Source: Flagellimonas meridianipacifica (GTDB lineage: Bacteria > Bacteroidota > Bacteroidia > Flavobacteriales > Flavobacteriaceae). From it: a DNA stretch of 64,000 nucleotides. The notes below the pieces were generated by a model that saw only the letters and a program-made list of their open reading frames with translations, was not told where the DNA came from and ran no database searches. Position 1 is the first letter of the stretch, and the number at the start of each line of letters is the position of its first letter. The stretch spans positions 930,001 through 994,000 of the forward strand of contig NZ_PVYX01000001.1 in the NCBI RefSeq assembly GCF_003001695.1. The letters run 5' to 3'. Positions 1-8,550 of this stretch are shown here, piece after piece. The position numbers and the translations under genes were made by a program.

Positions 1-688
1 GTTTCAATATTTTCTCATCCTCTTCTCCAATAGTTCCGTTATCTCCACTATGTGGATTAATTCCCAGCAATGCAACTTTTGGTCGACGGATTCCAAAATC
101 CATCTTCAAGGATTCGGTAATAGTACTTACTTTTTCCTTTATAAGTTTAGGTGTTATTGCTTGTGCCACATCCTTTACGGCAATATGATCAGTAAGCAAG
201 CCCACTTTTAACTCGTCCGTAACCATGAACATAAGGCTCTGCCCTTCCAATTCTTGCCCCAAATAATCTGTATGGCCTGGAAACTTGAAATTTTCAGATT
301 GAATATTGTTTTTGTTTATGGGAGCGGTGACAAGCACATCAATTTTGTCCGCTTTTAGCGCTTTAACCGCTGCCTCAAAAGATCGTATTGCAAAAGCACC
401 TGCTTCCTCTGTCAATTTCCCAAATTCGATTTTGGGGCTTTCCTTCCAAACATTCACAACGTTGATTTTTCCATCAACCGCATGCGAAGCATCTTTTATC
501 CCATTAAAATTGATGTTTATGTGTAGAGCTGACTTTTGTCCAGAAATCATTTTGTTGGAAGCGAAAAAAATCGGCGTGCAGAAGTCCAACATCCTCGAAT
601 CTTCAAAGGTCTTCAATGCAACTTCACAGCCAATTCCATTATAATCTCCTATCGAGATTCCCAATTTTATTTTTCCTTTTTCCTTCAT
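1..688 (-). CDS. pdxA: 4-hydroxythreonine-4-phosphate dehydrogenase, C-terminus cut by window edge
   Basis: PdxA oxidises 4-phosphohydroxy-L-threonine in the DXP-dependent pyridoxal phosphate pathway (cytoplasmic, NAD and divalent metal dependent). The frame is open from an ATG at 688 to the left edge, giving about 229 residues of an expected 330-350. The N-terminus KIKLGISIGDYNGIG and the motifs PGHTDYLG and NPHSGDNG are typical; the two histidines are expected metal ligands, while the third lies outside the window. It diverges from ribE across 58 bases that hold a candidate -7 box. The start fits the conserved N-terminus. The identification is secure; the absent C-terminus is only the window boundary. 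Confidence 0.95.
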   Translation of the reverse strand, partial: MKEKGKIKLGISIGDYNGIGCEVALKTFEDSRMLDFCTPIFFASNKMISGQKSALHININFNGIKDASHAVDGKINVVNVWKESPKIEFGKLTEEAGAFAIRSFEAAVKALKADKIDVLVTAPINKNNIQSENFKFPGHTDYLGQELEGQSLMFMVTDELKVGLLTDHIAVKDVAQAITPKLIKEKVSTITESLKMDFGIRRPKVALLGINPHSGDNGTIGEEDEKILK

Positions 689-721
689 TAAATCATCTTC
701 AATATGGCTACTTTTACATTA

Positions 722-729
722 CAAAACTA
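722..729 (-). promoter_or_regulatory. candidate -7 promoter box for pdxA
   Basis: Read on the minus strand this is TAGTTTTG, a match to the Bacteroidota -7 consensus TAnnTTTG. It would place the transcript start roughly 25-30 bases before the pdxA ATG. No clear -33 TTTG lies at the right spacing, so this is a sequence-match prediction only. Confidence 0.35.
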
Positions 730-746
730 CTCATTTAAACTATTTC

Positions 747-1337
747 ATGTTTACCGGAATTATAGAGACGTTGGGAAACGTACAGCTTTTGGAAAAAGAG
801 GGAGGTAATCTACACATCACTGTAAGTTCAGATATAACACATGAACTCAAAATTGATCAGAGTGTTTCCCACAACGGGGTTTGCCTAACTGTGGTTTCCA
901 TAAATGGAAATCAATACACCGTAACGGCTATTGAAGAAACCCTAAACAAAACCAATTTAGGAGATTTGGCTGTTGGCGATACAGTAAATCTAGAGCGTGC
1001 CATGAAATTGGGAGCTCGTTTGGATGGCCATATTGTTCAGGGACATGTGGACCAGATAGCCACCTGCACACAGATTGAGCAAAAAGATGGTAGCTGGTTC
1101 TTCACCTTCTCATACGATTCATCTTTGAACAATGTTACCATTGAAAAGGGTTCCATTACCGTTGATGGGGTTAGTCTTACCGTTGTGGATTCCAAAAAAG
1201 ATAGGTTTAGCGTAGCTATTATACCATATACTTATGAACATACACGATTTGGAAGTTACAGGAAAGGTGTCACGGTAAATTTGGAATTCGATGTTATTGG
1301 GAAATATGTTACGAGATTGATGGAACTTCGTAATTAG
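747..1337 (+). CDS. ribE: riboflavin synthase, alpha subunit
   Basis: Catalyses dismutation of two 6,7-dimethyl-8-ribityllumazine molecules to riboflavin, the last step of riboflavin synthesis, in the cytoplasm as a trimer. At 196 residues it has the usual length and the duplicated lumazine-binding barrel: the N-terminal repeat begins MFTGIIE and contains VSHNGVCLTV, and the second contains HIVQGHVD and ITVDGVSLTVV. The ATG is fixed by the invariant MFTGII start. It is divergent from pdxA and 5 bases upstream of a TauE/SafE exporter, probably on one transcript with it. Also named ribC in some species. Confidence 0.96.
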   Translation: MFTGIIETLGNVQLLEKEGGNLHITVSSDITHELKIDQSVSHNGVCLTVVSINGNQYTVTAIEETLNKTNLGDLAVGDTVNLERAMKLGARLDGHIVQGHVDQIATCTQIEQKDGSWFFTFSYDSSLNNVTIEKGSITVDGVSLTVVDSKKDRFSVAIIPYTYEHTRFGSYRKGVTVNLEFDVIGKYVTRLMELRN

Positions 1338-1342
1338 TTTCC

Positions 1343-2092
1343 ATGACTTTAGCCGACGGTTCCGCTCTTACTGCCTTTTTACTTGCTGCACTCGCTTCCT
1401 TTCTTATGGGTCTTTCCAAAGCTGGATTGAAAGGGTTATCCATTTTCAATGTAACTCTTATGGCATTGGCCTTTGGCGCTAAAAGCTCAACCGGCTTGAT
1501 TATGCCCCTGCTACTGGTGGGAGACGTTTTTGCGGTTTCTTATTACAATCGCCACACGCAATGGAAGTATATCATACAATTCATACCCTGGATGATCATC
1601 GGTATTCTCATCGGTGTTTTTCTGGGTAAGGACCTTCCCGAAAAAACCTTCAAACTGGGTATGGTCATCGTTATTTTCATTAGTCTTGGCATTCTATTCT
1701 GGTGGGACAGAAGAAAAAGCCAGAGCGTTCCTAAACATTGGTCCTTTGCAGGTTTTATTGGTATTATTGCTGGGATTTGTACTATGATAGGGAATCTTGC
1801 AGGAGCATTTACCAATATTTTCTTTTTGGCAATGCGGTTACCAAAAAACGAATTTGTGGGTACCGCGGCATGGTTGTTTTTAATAACCAACCTGTTCAAA
1901 CTACCATTTCATATTTGGGTCTGGGAAACAATTTCATGTGAGACTTTGTTAATCGACCTAAAATTGTTGCCAGCAATTGCTTTGGGTCTTCTTACCGGAG
2001 TTGTTTTACTTAAAAAAATTAATGAGCGGAACTACAAAAAGTTCATATTAATCATGACGGCAGTGGGAGCCATAGCCATTTTGTTCAAATAG
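1343..2092 (+). CDS. sulfite exporter TauE/SafE family membrane protein
   Basis: A 249-residue inner-membrane protein with about eight hydrophobic segments. The family (TauE/SafE, DUF81) exports small sulfur anions or organic acids such as sulfite or sulfoacetate; the substrate here cannot be read from the sequence. The N-terminal segment has the conserved helix with FLMGLSKAGLKG, and the second half repeats the pattern (GIIAGICTMIGNLAGAF), as expected for the duplicated fold. It starts 5 bases after ribE and is probably cotranscribed, although no functional link to riboflavin is evident. Its length is normal. Confidence 0.85.
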   Translation: MTLADGSALTAFLLAALASFLMGLSKAGLKGLSIFNVTLMALAFGAKSSTGLIMPLLLVGDVFAVSYYNRHTQWKYIIQFIPWMIIGILIGVFLGKDLPEKTFKLGMVIVIFISLGILFWWDRRKSQSVPKHWSFAGFIGIIAGICTMIGNLAGAFTNIFFLAMRLPKNEFVGTAAWLFLITNLFKLPFHIWVWETISCETLLIDLKLLPAIALGLLTGVVLLKKINERNYKKFILIMTAVGAIAILFK

Positions 2093-2220
2093 TTTTTTGA
2101 TTTTAAAGGCCTTCTTGAGATATGTCAACATTGGATTTCAAGCGGATTGGCAATGAACTGTATGCTCATTGGCGAAATTCATTGAAGAGAATGAACATAA
2201 CTCAATTTCTGTTTCAAGAA

Positions 2221-3489
2221 TTATCTGAACAACTCCAATAATTCCCCATCCCATCCCGGAAATAGTGACGATTTGTCTTTAATATTCAAGTGTTTCGAAG
2301 CTACAGTTGCAAAATAAGAACGGAAATCGGTGGTAACAGGTAAATCTCTGTTGTCCTCGAGATTTTCAAAGGCCAATTCTGGAAAACTGCCATATATTTT
2401 TCCGCCATTTATACCGTTTCCCAAAATAAAACTGCATGAAGCTCGCCCATGATCTGTTCCGAAAGAACCATTTTCCATTACGGTACGACCGAACTCCGTC
2501 ATCGTCATAACCACTACATCATCTTGCAAAGTGCCCAAGTCTTCCCAAAAAGCAGAAATGGATTGTGCCAAATCCCTTGCCCTTAGTGTAAATCCACCAT
2601 AATCCACATTTTGTCTACTATGAGTATCCCAACCGTTGCTTTCTACGAACGCAATTTCGAGTCCTGCGTTGGCCTTAATAAGCTTTGCAGTTTGTTTCAA
2701 TCCTGAACCCAACGGTGACATTGGGTAAGCTGAGTTGGGATTTATAGGTTGGTTCAGTATATCTAATGAAGCCATCATTTCTGCGGCCTCGATATTGTAT
2801 ATGCCTGCATTTGCAAGCTCGGCCATGGATTCCTTTTGGTACAACTCCTTCAGCTTTTGCAGTTCTTGAAGTTCTTCAGCGGAAAAACTTAAATCCGATA
2901 GGTCCTGAACCACAATATGTGCGTTTTCTCCATAAAAAGAACGCGGAGAGGTTGGCGTAAACGATACCGCTTTAAATGGTGTGGCTTCGTGCCCCATAGC
3001 TCCCATGGCTCGGTTCAACCAACCGGATTGCGTTCCCTTGATTCCCGGTGTGCCACTTTCCATGAAGTCCTGAGCATCAAAATGGGACCGATTCGCAACT
3101 GGAGAACCCACACCATGTAAAATAGCCAGTGTACCGTTTTTGTAATAGGGTGCAAGAGGAGCTAACTCAGGGTGCAGTCCAAATGCTCCATTCAAATCCA
3201 ATAATTTCTTTGATGCGTTGCCTGTTGCAGAGAAAACCAAGTTTGGACGATGCTTTTTCAAGAAAGCATTGTCGATGGGCTGTACGGCGCTGATTCCGTC
3301 CATGGCACCCCTTTGAAAAATACAAACCAGTACTTTTTTACGTTGAAAAGAAGCAGGTTCCAAAATGGAGGCAGCCGCTTGAGCCACAAAACTAGGAACC
3401 CCGCCTAAAGTTGTTGTAAACAGGGATAGGCCACTAGTTTTTATAAAACTTCGGCGACTCCAATGCTTATTTCCTTTCTCTTCACACAT
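2221..3489 (-). CDS. DUF1501 family protein with Tat signal
   Basis: A 422-residue protein whose N-terminus contains SRRSFIKTSG followed by a hydrophobic stretch, a clear twin-arginine signal, so it is probably exported folded to the periplasm. The body matches the DUF1501 family (alkaline-phosphatase/sulfatase-like fold) with VCIFQRGAMDG near residue 55, the segments SHFDAQDFMESG and GWDTHSRQN, and FGTDHGRASC near the C-terminus. Family function is not established. It lies 2 bases downstream of the DUF1800 gene on the same strand; the two families commonly occur as such a pair, so a joint role is likely. Confidence 0.85.
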   Translation of the reverse strand: MCEEKGNKHWSRRSFIKTSGLSLFTTTLGGVPSFVAQAAASILEPASFQRKKVLVCIFQRGAMDGISAVQPIDNAFLKKHRPNLVFSATGNASKKLLDLNGAFGLHPELAPLAPYYKNGTLAILHGVGSPVANRSHFDAQDFMESGTPGIKGTQSGWLNRAMGAMGHEATPFKAVSFTPTSPRSFYGENAHIVVQDLSDLSFSAEELQELQKLKELYQKESMAELANAGIYNIEAAEMMASLDILNQPINPNSAYPMSPLGSGLKQTAKLIKANAGLEIAFVESNGWDTHSRQNVDYGGFTLRARDLAQSISAFWEDLGTLQDDVVVMTMTEFGRTVMENGSFGTDHGRASCSFILGNGINGGKIYGSFPELAFENLEDNRDLPVTTDFRSYFATVASKHLNIKDKSSLFPGWDGELLELFR

Positions 3490-3491
3490 TT

Positions 3492-5102
3492 TTATTGTTT
3501 TTGAAATCGTGGACTACTCAACTCGCGCTTCCATTCACTGGTGCGAAATTCCGCGGGCAATTGTATCCCAGCTATTTTGCTTGAAGTGAGTGCATCGGCA
3601 AACTTCATTCTATTAATGAGTCCTGTGCCAGTTGTCCAATACGTTTTGGTATCGGGGAAACCTGTAGGTACTTGATAGCCGTAAATGGGCTCGCCCATAC
3701 GTACAATCCATTGCAAAGCTTCTTGTTCCGAACTGATTTTGGCTTCACTGGACCGTAGTGCCGATGCGACATATTCAAAGGGAGTCTTTACTTTGACATG
3801 GGCATGTTTAGGGTCCCAAAATTCCTTCGCTTCCAATAAGTTCCGCATCATCGTAGGGATGTGACCGGCACTGGAAGTATAAGCTTTGGCCACTTTATCA
3901 ATTAGTGATTGTGGTGCATCGTCACTTACAAAGCGCTTAACCAGCTTTGCGCTGATAAACTGAGCTGTTGATGGATGGGCCGCAAGTGTTTCTATAGCTT
4001 GAATGCCCTGTTCATAACCTCCTTTTTCAGAAAACCTCCTGCCCAAAAAAGTTTTGCTACCTGAATCATGATGAGTGCTGTCAAAAAAGAAAGCGCCATC
4101 TAAAAACGATTTTTTATTTTTTTTGATGCCCTGTTTGATGAAAAAACTGAGGAGCCAATGAAATCTAATTAACAACGGATTCACTTTCCAGCCACTTAAT
4201 ATTCTGGATAGTTCTTCAACATCGTTTTGGGTATAGCCACCGTCTACTCCTAAAGTATGCAATTCCAAGAGCTCGCGCGCATAATTTTCGTTGATGCCGG
4301 GCATCTGGAGAAACTGTCGAAATTCCGATTCCAACAACTTTTTTGCTGGTGGCTTTCGTCTATCCAATGTTTGTGAACTTTCATCAGCATTGGAGTGATT
4401 ATTATCGAGATAAATCAACATAGCTGGGTGATGTGCACTGGCCTTCAACATTTTATCAAAGTGTCCAAGCACATTGGCCCTGATTACATCCTGATCATAG
4501 GACAATACGTAGGGCGCCGTATCATTAACTCTAGTGATGGACACATTAAGATGATTGAACCAAAAATCTGCCAGTGTTTCTTGAATTTGGAATGGGCTAT
4601 GTACGGCTCGATACAGTTTTTGTGCCCGCAACTGGTACATTAATTCCATAAAGTTCCCAAACTCCAATTCCTCGAAATATTTGCGAAGAAATTCGCCGCC
4701 CTCCAATTCGTAAATGGCACGTCTATCTACATTGGCCACGGACGCGTTAATAGTTGCGAGCATTTCGTTAACTAGCAGTTTTTCTTCCAATTCCTTTTTG
4801 AACTTCTTGTCTTTTCGGAATTTAATGCCCATTAAAATCAACGAAATTCCTGGGCTGGGATAGGTCTTTGCAATTTCCTTGATAGAGAGTTTGGTAATTG
4901 GAAACCGACTCTCCACCTCTTTCTCAAAACTATACTTTGAGGCTAAAGACAACTGTTTTTCCAGCCAGTTTTCCAGACCTTCAGATTTGATTTCCCCAAT
5001 CAGACCTTTAGTTGCTCCGAAAGTTAGCTTTGAGACCGCATAGTCTATAGCTTCGCTTTCCGAAAGGCCCATGGATTTATATGCAAGGTTCATTAAAGAC
5101 AT
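3492..5102 (-). CDS. DUF1800 family protein
   Basis: A 536-residue protein of the DUF1800 family, an alpha-helical family of unknown function usually encoded beside DUF1501. Typical segments are AVSKLTFGATKG near the N-terminus, TLADFWFNHLNVS, and NENYARELLELHTLGVDGGYTQNDVEELSRILSGW in the middle (shown only as a landmark near residues 265-305), followed by the C-terminal FPDTKTYW region. No convincing signal peptide is visible. The start at 5102 is followed by a second ATG three codons in; either could be used. It is the first gene of a two-gene operon with the DUF1501 gene. Confidence 0.84.
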   Translation of the reverse strand: MSLMNLAYKSMGLSESEAIDYAVSKLTFGATKGLIGEIKSEGLENWLEKQLSLASKYSFEKEVESRFPITKLSIKEIAKTYPSPGISLILMGIKFRKDKKFKKELEEKLLVNEMLATINASVANVDRRAIYELEGGEFLRKYFEELEFGNFMELMYQLRAQKLYRAVHSPFQIQETLADFWFNHLNVSITRVNDTAPYVLSYDQDVIRANVLGHFDKMLKASAHHPAMLIYLDNNHSNADESSQTLDRRKPPAKKLLESEFRQFLQMPGINENYARELLELHTLGVDGGYTQNDVEELSRILSGWKVNPLLIRFHWLLSFFIKQGIKKNKKSFLDGAFFFDSTHHDSGSKTFLGRRFSEKGGYEQGIQAIETLAAHPSTAQFISAKLVKRFVSDDAPQSLIDKVAKAYTSSAGHIPTMMRNLLEAKEFWDPKHAHVKVKTPFEYVASALRSSEAKISSEQEALQWIVRMGEPIYGYQVPTGFPDTKTYWTTGTGLINRMKFADALTSSKIAGIQLPAEFRTSEWKRELSSPRFQKQ

Positions 5103-5243
5103 TGTTCAATTAAACGGATAACATAAATACCACCTTGTTTCAAACGAAATAAAAAGTAGGATTATTACTTAAAATCTACTGCTCTATTTTTTTGACTTAT
5201 GAATAATCCAATGGTTTAATAGCCGATTTTAAGATTCCGGTCA

Positions 5244-5759
5244 TCACTGGAAATCAACATCGGATGGTAGTTGATTTCGATCAACTTGCCCGCCATTTTT
5301 ATCATAATACACATAGCTCACAATACTACCCTTCTTCAGTCGGATACGATAGTACTCCTTTTTGGTCTTATAAAGTTTAATATGAACGCCCCCTGTTACC
5401 TTTGACCCTGAAAAATTTTCTTCTAAATCTGGTCTCAATAAACCAGGAATGGTTTTAGGGCCATAATATTCTGAGTAGTAGAGTATTTCACCTTCTGCCG
5501 AATATCTTGCATTGCTCAAGGGTCTTTTCCCTTCTTTCATAAAGGAAACATATCGAGTAAAACTGTTTCCTTTTCTTCCTGTCGATTCTTGTCTTTTCCA
5601 ACGAATCACTTTTTTATCCCCGAAATTTGCTTGCTGGGAGCTCAATACCGCTTCCGGAATCTCTTCGGCGGAAACAATACTACCTTCAAACTTTGTTGTT
5701 TGCCCAATGGCCGCAAAAAAGGCCAAACTTACTAAACTTAATATGACTATTCTTTTCAT
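5244..5759 (-). CDS. small secreted protein of unknown function
   Basis: A 171-residue protein with a clear Sec signal peptide (MKRIVILSLVSLAFFAAIGQ). The mature part is basic and rich in Lys, Arg and Tyr, with no family I recognise; it looks like one of the many small beta-rich periplasmic proteins of flavobacteria. It is divergent from the LytTR regulator gene across about 100 bases, so that regulator could control it, which is an inference from position only. The start is supported by the signal peptide. Confidence 0.7.
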   Translation of the reverse strand: MKRIVILSLVSLAFFAAIGQTTKFEGSIVSAEEIPEAVLSSQQANFGDKKVIRWKRQESTGRKGNSFTRYVSFMKEGKRPLSNARYSAEGEILYYSEYYGPKTIPGLLRPDLEENFSGSKVTGGVHIKLYKTKKEYYRIRLKKGSIVSYVYYDKNGGQVDRNQLPSDVDFQ

Positions 5760-5857
5760 AATCTGCTGTTTTAGAGGTTAAATCACGTATTAATAAATTA
5801 ATTTTATTCATGTAAAAAAACTACAGATTCTGTGCCCTAAGTGTTCCCTAAATCCTG

Positions 5858-5891
5858 TTTTCAATGAAATTGACCCTATTTTCAATGAAAT
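5858..5891 (+). promoter_or_regulatory. 21-bp-period direct repeat at the LytTR gene start
   Basis: The 13-mer TTTTCAATGAAAT occurs twice, at 5858-5870 and 5879-5891, identical and spaced 21 bases start to start. Both copies contain a possible ATG of the LytTR gene. LytTR proteins of the AgrA type bind paired direct repeats about one to two helical turns apart, so autoregulation is an attractive guess, not shown. Confidence 0.35.
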
Positions 5892-6652
5892 GGTTTCTTT
5901 TAGATAGCCCAATAAAGAAAGTTTGCTTTTGGGGTATCCTTCTTCTGTTGGCCAGTTGGAATTACTATACCGACTTTTTCCAACCCTTTCAGGCTTTTTT
6001 AATGGCAATACTCTTAACCTGCCAGGTGATAGGGATGGTTTTAATTGGCTATTTGTGGCTGGGCAAACAAAAAAAGTTTCCAAGAATTACATTTTGGTCC
6101 ATCACTCTGGCGTTCACCATCTTCAGGTTCTTGATTGTATTTTTCATTCTCCAATACAAACTCCCCGAGTGGACCGTTTTCCACCATCCAGATAGAGTTG
6201 GATTCTATCTTTTTTTTACTTCAGCCGCCTTCATTTTTTTTGGATATAGTTATTCCATTTATGAGTGGGGGCTTGCCGCAAGACAAGATTACAAGGACTC
6301 AATGGCCATTTCAGGGAAAAGCATACAGCCACCGATTGTGATACGTAGCGAGGGCAAAACGGTTCGCCTATTGCCCCAGGATATTATCTATCTGGAAGCG
6401 AATGGTGAATATGTCAAGTATTGCACAAAGGGGAAAAACCACATGTGCTTTCAGCGTATGAAGACTGCGGAACATGAACTAAAAAACTACGGTCTGCTAC
6501 GGGCCCATAGATCTTACATTGTCAACCCGCTTTTTGTTGAATCGTACTCCTCTAATCTGCTGATACTTAAGAACAATCAAGAAATCCCCATTAGCAATTC
6601 GTATAGAGATCTGTTCTTAAAAACCCTGAAAAACCGGGATTTTAGGAATTGA
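5864..6652 (+). CDS. membrane-bound LytTR-family transcriptional regulator
   Basis: A 262-residue protein with four hydrophobic segments in residues 10-135 and a C-terminal LytTR DNA-binding domain at about 160-260 (VRLLPQDIIYLEANGEYVKY, then LLRAHRSYIVNP and EIPISNSYRD). There is no receiver domain, so the membrane part probably senses the signal or sets localisation. A second in-frame ATG at 5885 is an alternative start; both sit inside a repeated 13-mer. It is divergent from a small secreted protein gene and about 80 bases upstream of an ABM-like gene, which is a possible target. The class is secure, the regulon unknown. Confidence 0.85.
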   Translation: MKLTLFSMKWFLLDSPIKKVCFWGILLLLASWNYYTDFFQPFQAFLMAILLTCQVIGMVLIGYLWLGKQKKFPRITFWSITLAFTIFRFLIVFFILQYKLPEWTVFHHPDRVGFYLFFTSAAFIFFGYSYSIYEWGLAARQDYKDSMAISGKSIQPPIVIRSEGKTVRLLPQDIIYLEANGEYVKYCTKGKNHMCFQRMKTAEHELKNYGLLRAHRSYIVNPLFVESYSSNLLILKNNQEIPISNSYRDLFLKTLKNRDFRN

Positions 6653-6732
6653 CTTTAAAAGCCTAATGATGATAAAAAATCGAAAATTCAAACAAAGCCT
6701 TAATAGTTTTCCAATCTTAAATCACTTCAATA

Positions 6733-7038
6733 ATGACAGTAGAATATATACGATATAACATTGCTCCAGAAAAAAAGAATGCTTTTTTAACGGCTTACGA
6801 AAAGGCATCGGAGCAACTTAATGCCTCCGAATTTTGCTTGGGTTATGAACTAACCCAATGTGAGGAAGAGCCCACTAGTTTCATTTTGAGAATTGAATGG
6901 ACTTCAACAGAAGATCACTTAAATGGCTTTAGAAAATCTTCAGACTTCGCTGTTTTTTTAAAACATGTTCGTCCCTTTTTCAATGATATTATGGAGATGA
7001 ATCATTATCAGTTGACTTCTGTACTTAAAAACAGGTAG
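6733..7038 (+). CDS. antibiotic biosynthesis monooxygenase (ABM)-like protein
   Basis: A 101-residue protein with the ferredoxin-like dimeric alpha/beta-barrel signature of the ABM superfamily: an N-terminal strand VEYIRYNI, a helix with FLTAYEKASEQL, a strand ending in ILRIEWTS, then LNGFRKSSDFAVFLKHVRPFF. Members include quinol monooxygenases and heme-degrading enzymes, but many are uncharacterised; the substrate cannot be inferred. It follows the LytTR regulator and precedes an ene-reductase on the same strand, which suggests a small redox or stress group. Length is typical. Confidence 0.75.
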   Translation: MTVEYIRYNIAPEKKNAFLTAYEKASEQLNASEFCLGYELTQCEEEPTSFILRIEWTSTEDHLNGFRKSSDFAVFLKHVRPFFNDIMEMNHYQLTSVLKNR

Positions 7039-7082
7039 CAATGCAGAATTCGAACAAAGGATTTCCATGAATCTTTGAACAT

Positions 7083-7100
7083 TTCTTTAAGATTAAAGAA
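7083..7100. promoter_or_regulatory. perfect inverted repeat upstream of ene-reductase
   Basis: TTCTTTAA and TTAAAGAA flank a GA centre, forming a perfect 8-bp inverted repeat 54 bases before the ene-reductase ATG. No T-run follows, so it is more operator-like than terminator-like. Electrophile-responsive repressors often control such enzymes, but no repressor gene is adjacent. Confidence 0.3.
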
Positions 7101-7153
7101 CACAACAAAGCTTATTTTAGCTATAGTAAATAAAACCTTTTTAAGAGAATTAT

Positions 7154-8245
7154 ATGTCCGTATCACCCTTTGACTCCTACCAACTAGGTCCCTGGAGTTT
7201 GAAAAACAGAATTGTAATGGCCCCAATGACCAGAAGTCGCGCCATCGGAGGAGTACCCAACGAACTAATGGCAAAATACTATGCGCAAAGAGCTTCTGCA
7301 GGCCTGATTGTTACCGAAGCAACCAGTTCATCCCCCAACGGAATGGGATATGCACGCATTCCTGGGATATATAGCGATGAACAAGTAACCGGCTGGAAGC
7401 TGGTTACAGATGCTGTTCATGAGAAAGGAGGAACCATAGTCCTTCAGGTTTTCCATACCGGGCGAGTATCCCATCCGCTAAATATGCCCAAAGGTGCTAG
7501 GGTTTTGGCTCCCAGTGAGATAGTCAGTCCAACCGAAATGTGGACGGACGAACAACAAATGCAGCCACAACCTGTCCCCGAGGCTATGTCCTTAGATGAT
7601 ATTAGGACAGCGGTAAATGAATACCGTACTGCTGCTAAAAATGCTGTCGCAGCAGGCTTCGACGGTCTAGAAATTCATTCAGCAAATGGATATCTCATCA
7701 ATCAATTTATCAATACACAATCGAACCATAGAACAGATGAATATGGGGGCAGTATTGAAAATCGTTCAAGATTTCTTTTAGAAGTTGTTGACGCGGTCAC
7801 TTCAGAAATAGGAGCAAACAAGACGGGTGTGCGGATAAGTCCTCATGGCGTATTTAATACTATGGATCAATATGATGGATTGACAGAAGACTACGAATAC
7901 ATTGTTGAACGTTTGTCAGATAAGGGAATAGCGTATCTTCATCATATAAGAGCTAAGTTCATGGGGGCACCCCAAGTGCCTTCTGATGTAGATGCAAGGA
8001 TGAAAGCAAAGTTTAATGGGACTTTTATAATAAACGGTGGCTACGAGAGAGAATCTATGATAGCCGCTTTAGAAAATGGAGACACAGATTTGGTTGCAAT
8101 CGGGAAACCGTTCATATCCAATCCGGATTTGGTGGAGCGGTATAAAAACAATTCTTCGATAGCGCCTTTTCATACAAACTCGTTCTATACCCCAGGAGAG
8201 GAAGGCTATACCGACTATCCTCATCTGCAGGAAATGCCAAACTAG
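7154..8245 (+). CDS. Old Yellow Enzyme family alkene reductase
   Basis: A 363-residue FMN-dependent ene-reductase of the NemA/OYE type, which reduces activated C=C bonds of enones, N-ethylmaleimide or nitro compounds with NAD(P)H in the cytoplasm. It has the FMN-barrel N-terminus (LKNRIVMAPMTRSRA), the substrate-binding His175 and Asn178 in EIHSANGYLI, NTQSNHRTDEYGG, and a C-terminal GKPFISNPDLVER phosphate-binding part. The length is normal. It is followed by a strong hairpin terminator, so it probably ends its transcription unit. The physiological substrate is unknown. Confidence 0.92.
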   Translation: MSVSPFDSYQLGPWSLKNRIVMAPMTRSRAIGGVPNELMAKYYAQRASAGLIVTEATSSSPNGMGYARIPGIYSDEQVTGWKLVTDAVHEKGGTIVLQVFHTGRVSHPLNMPKGARVLAPSEIVSPTEMWTDEQQMQPQPVPEAMSLDDIRTAVNEYRTAAKNAVAAGFDGLEIHSANGYLINQFINTQSNHRTDEYGGSIENRSRFLLEVVDAVTSEIGANKTGVRISPHGVFNTMDQYDGLTEDYEYIVERLSDKGIAYLHHIRAKFMGAPQVPSDVDARMKAKFNGTFIINGGYERESMIAALENGDTDLVAIGKPFISNPDLVERYKNNSSIAPFHTNSFYTPGEEGYTDYPHLQEMPN

Positions 8246-8263
8246 ATGGTGCTGATTTGATGG

Positions 8264-8310
8264 ACACCCAAGATGAATTTTTGGAAAAATTCATCTTGGT
8301 GTTTTTTGTT
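8264..8310 (+). terminator. Rho-independent terminator after ene-reductase
   Basis: Two arms of about 17 bases (around ACACCCAAGATGAATTTTT and its near-perfect complement, with one bulged C) form a long hairpin with a short GG loop, followed by GTTTTTTGTT. It begins about 20 bases after the ene-reductase stop codon. Confidence 0.85.
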
Positions 8311-8333
8311 CTCAAAGTTTAAAGTTGATGTCT

Positions 8334-8498
8334 ATGAAAAATTTATTGAATGTGGCGAGTATCGTTTTACTCATTCTAGCTGTTATGATAATCTACTTGG
8401 GTATGCAAAGAGAAAGCATTTTCAATCCTCCAAACATTACCGGGGTTGGCTTTATAATGATAGCTGTGGTGCTACTGTTTTTTAAAAAGCATTTTTAA
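8334..8498 (+). CDS. small membrane protein (54 aa)
   Basis: A short reading frame beginning MKNLLNVASIVLLILAV and ending LLFFKKHF, with two hydrophobic segments (about residues 5-22 and 33-49) separated by a short polar loop with NPPNITG. An in-frame ATG two codons upstream at 8328 is an alternative start. The pattern of two membrane helices with a lysine-rich tail is convincing for a real small gene, but there is no family I can name. It lies just after the ene-reductase terminator and before another small membrane gene. Confidence 0.55.
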   Translation: MKNLLNVASIVLLILAVMIIYLGMQRESIFNPPNITGVGFIMIAVVLLFFKKHF

Positions 8499-8550
8499 TA
8501 AAAGCACTTTTATGCTCGGTCTTGCTTAGTACTTAAGTTAATAGTAAAGG

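Noticed and set aside
1543..1899. Long minus-strand frame inside the TauE/SafE gene
   Set aside because: It lies entirely within a convincing membrane-protein gene and its translation has no domain features.
8273..8485. 70-codon frame just after the ene-reductase terminator
   Set aside because: It starts inside the terminator hairpin and is out of frame with the better supported two-helix small protein at 8334-8498.
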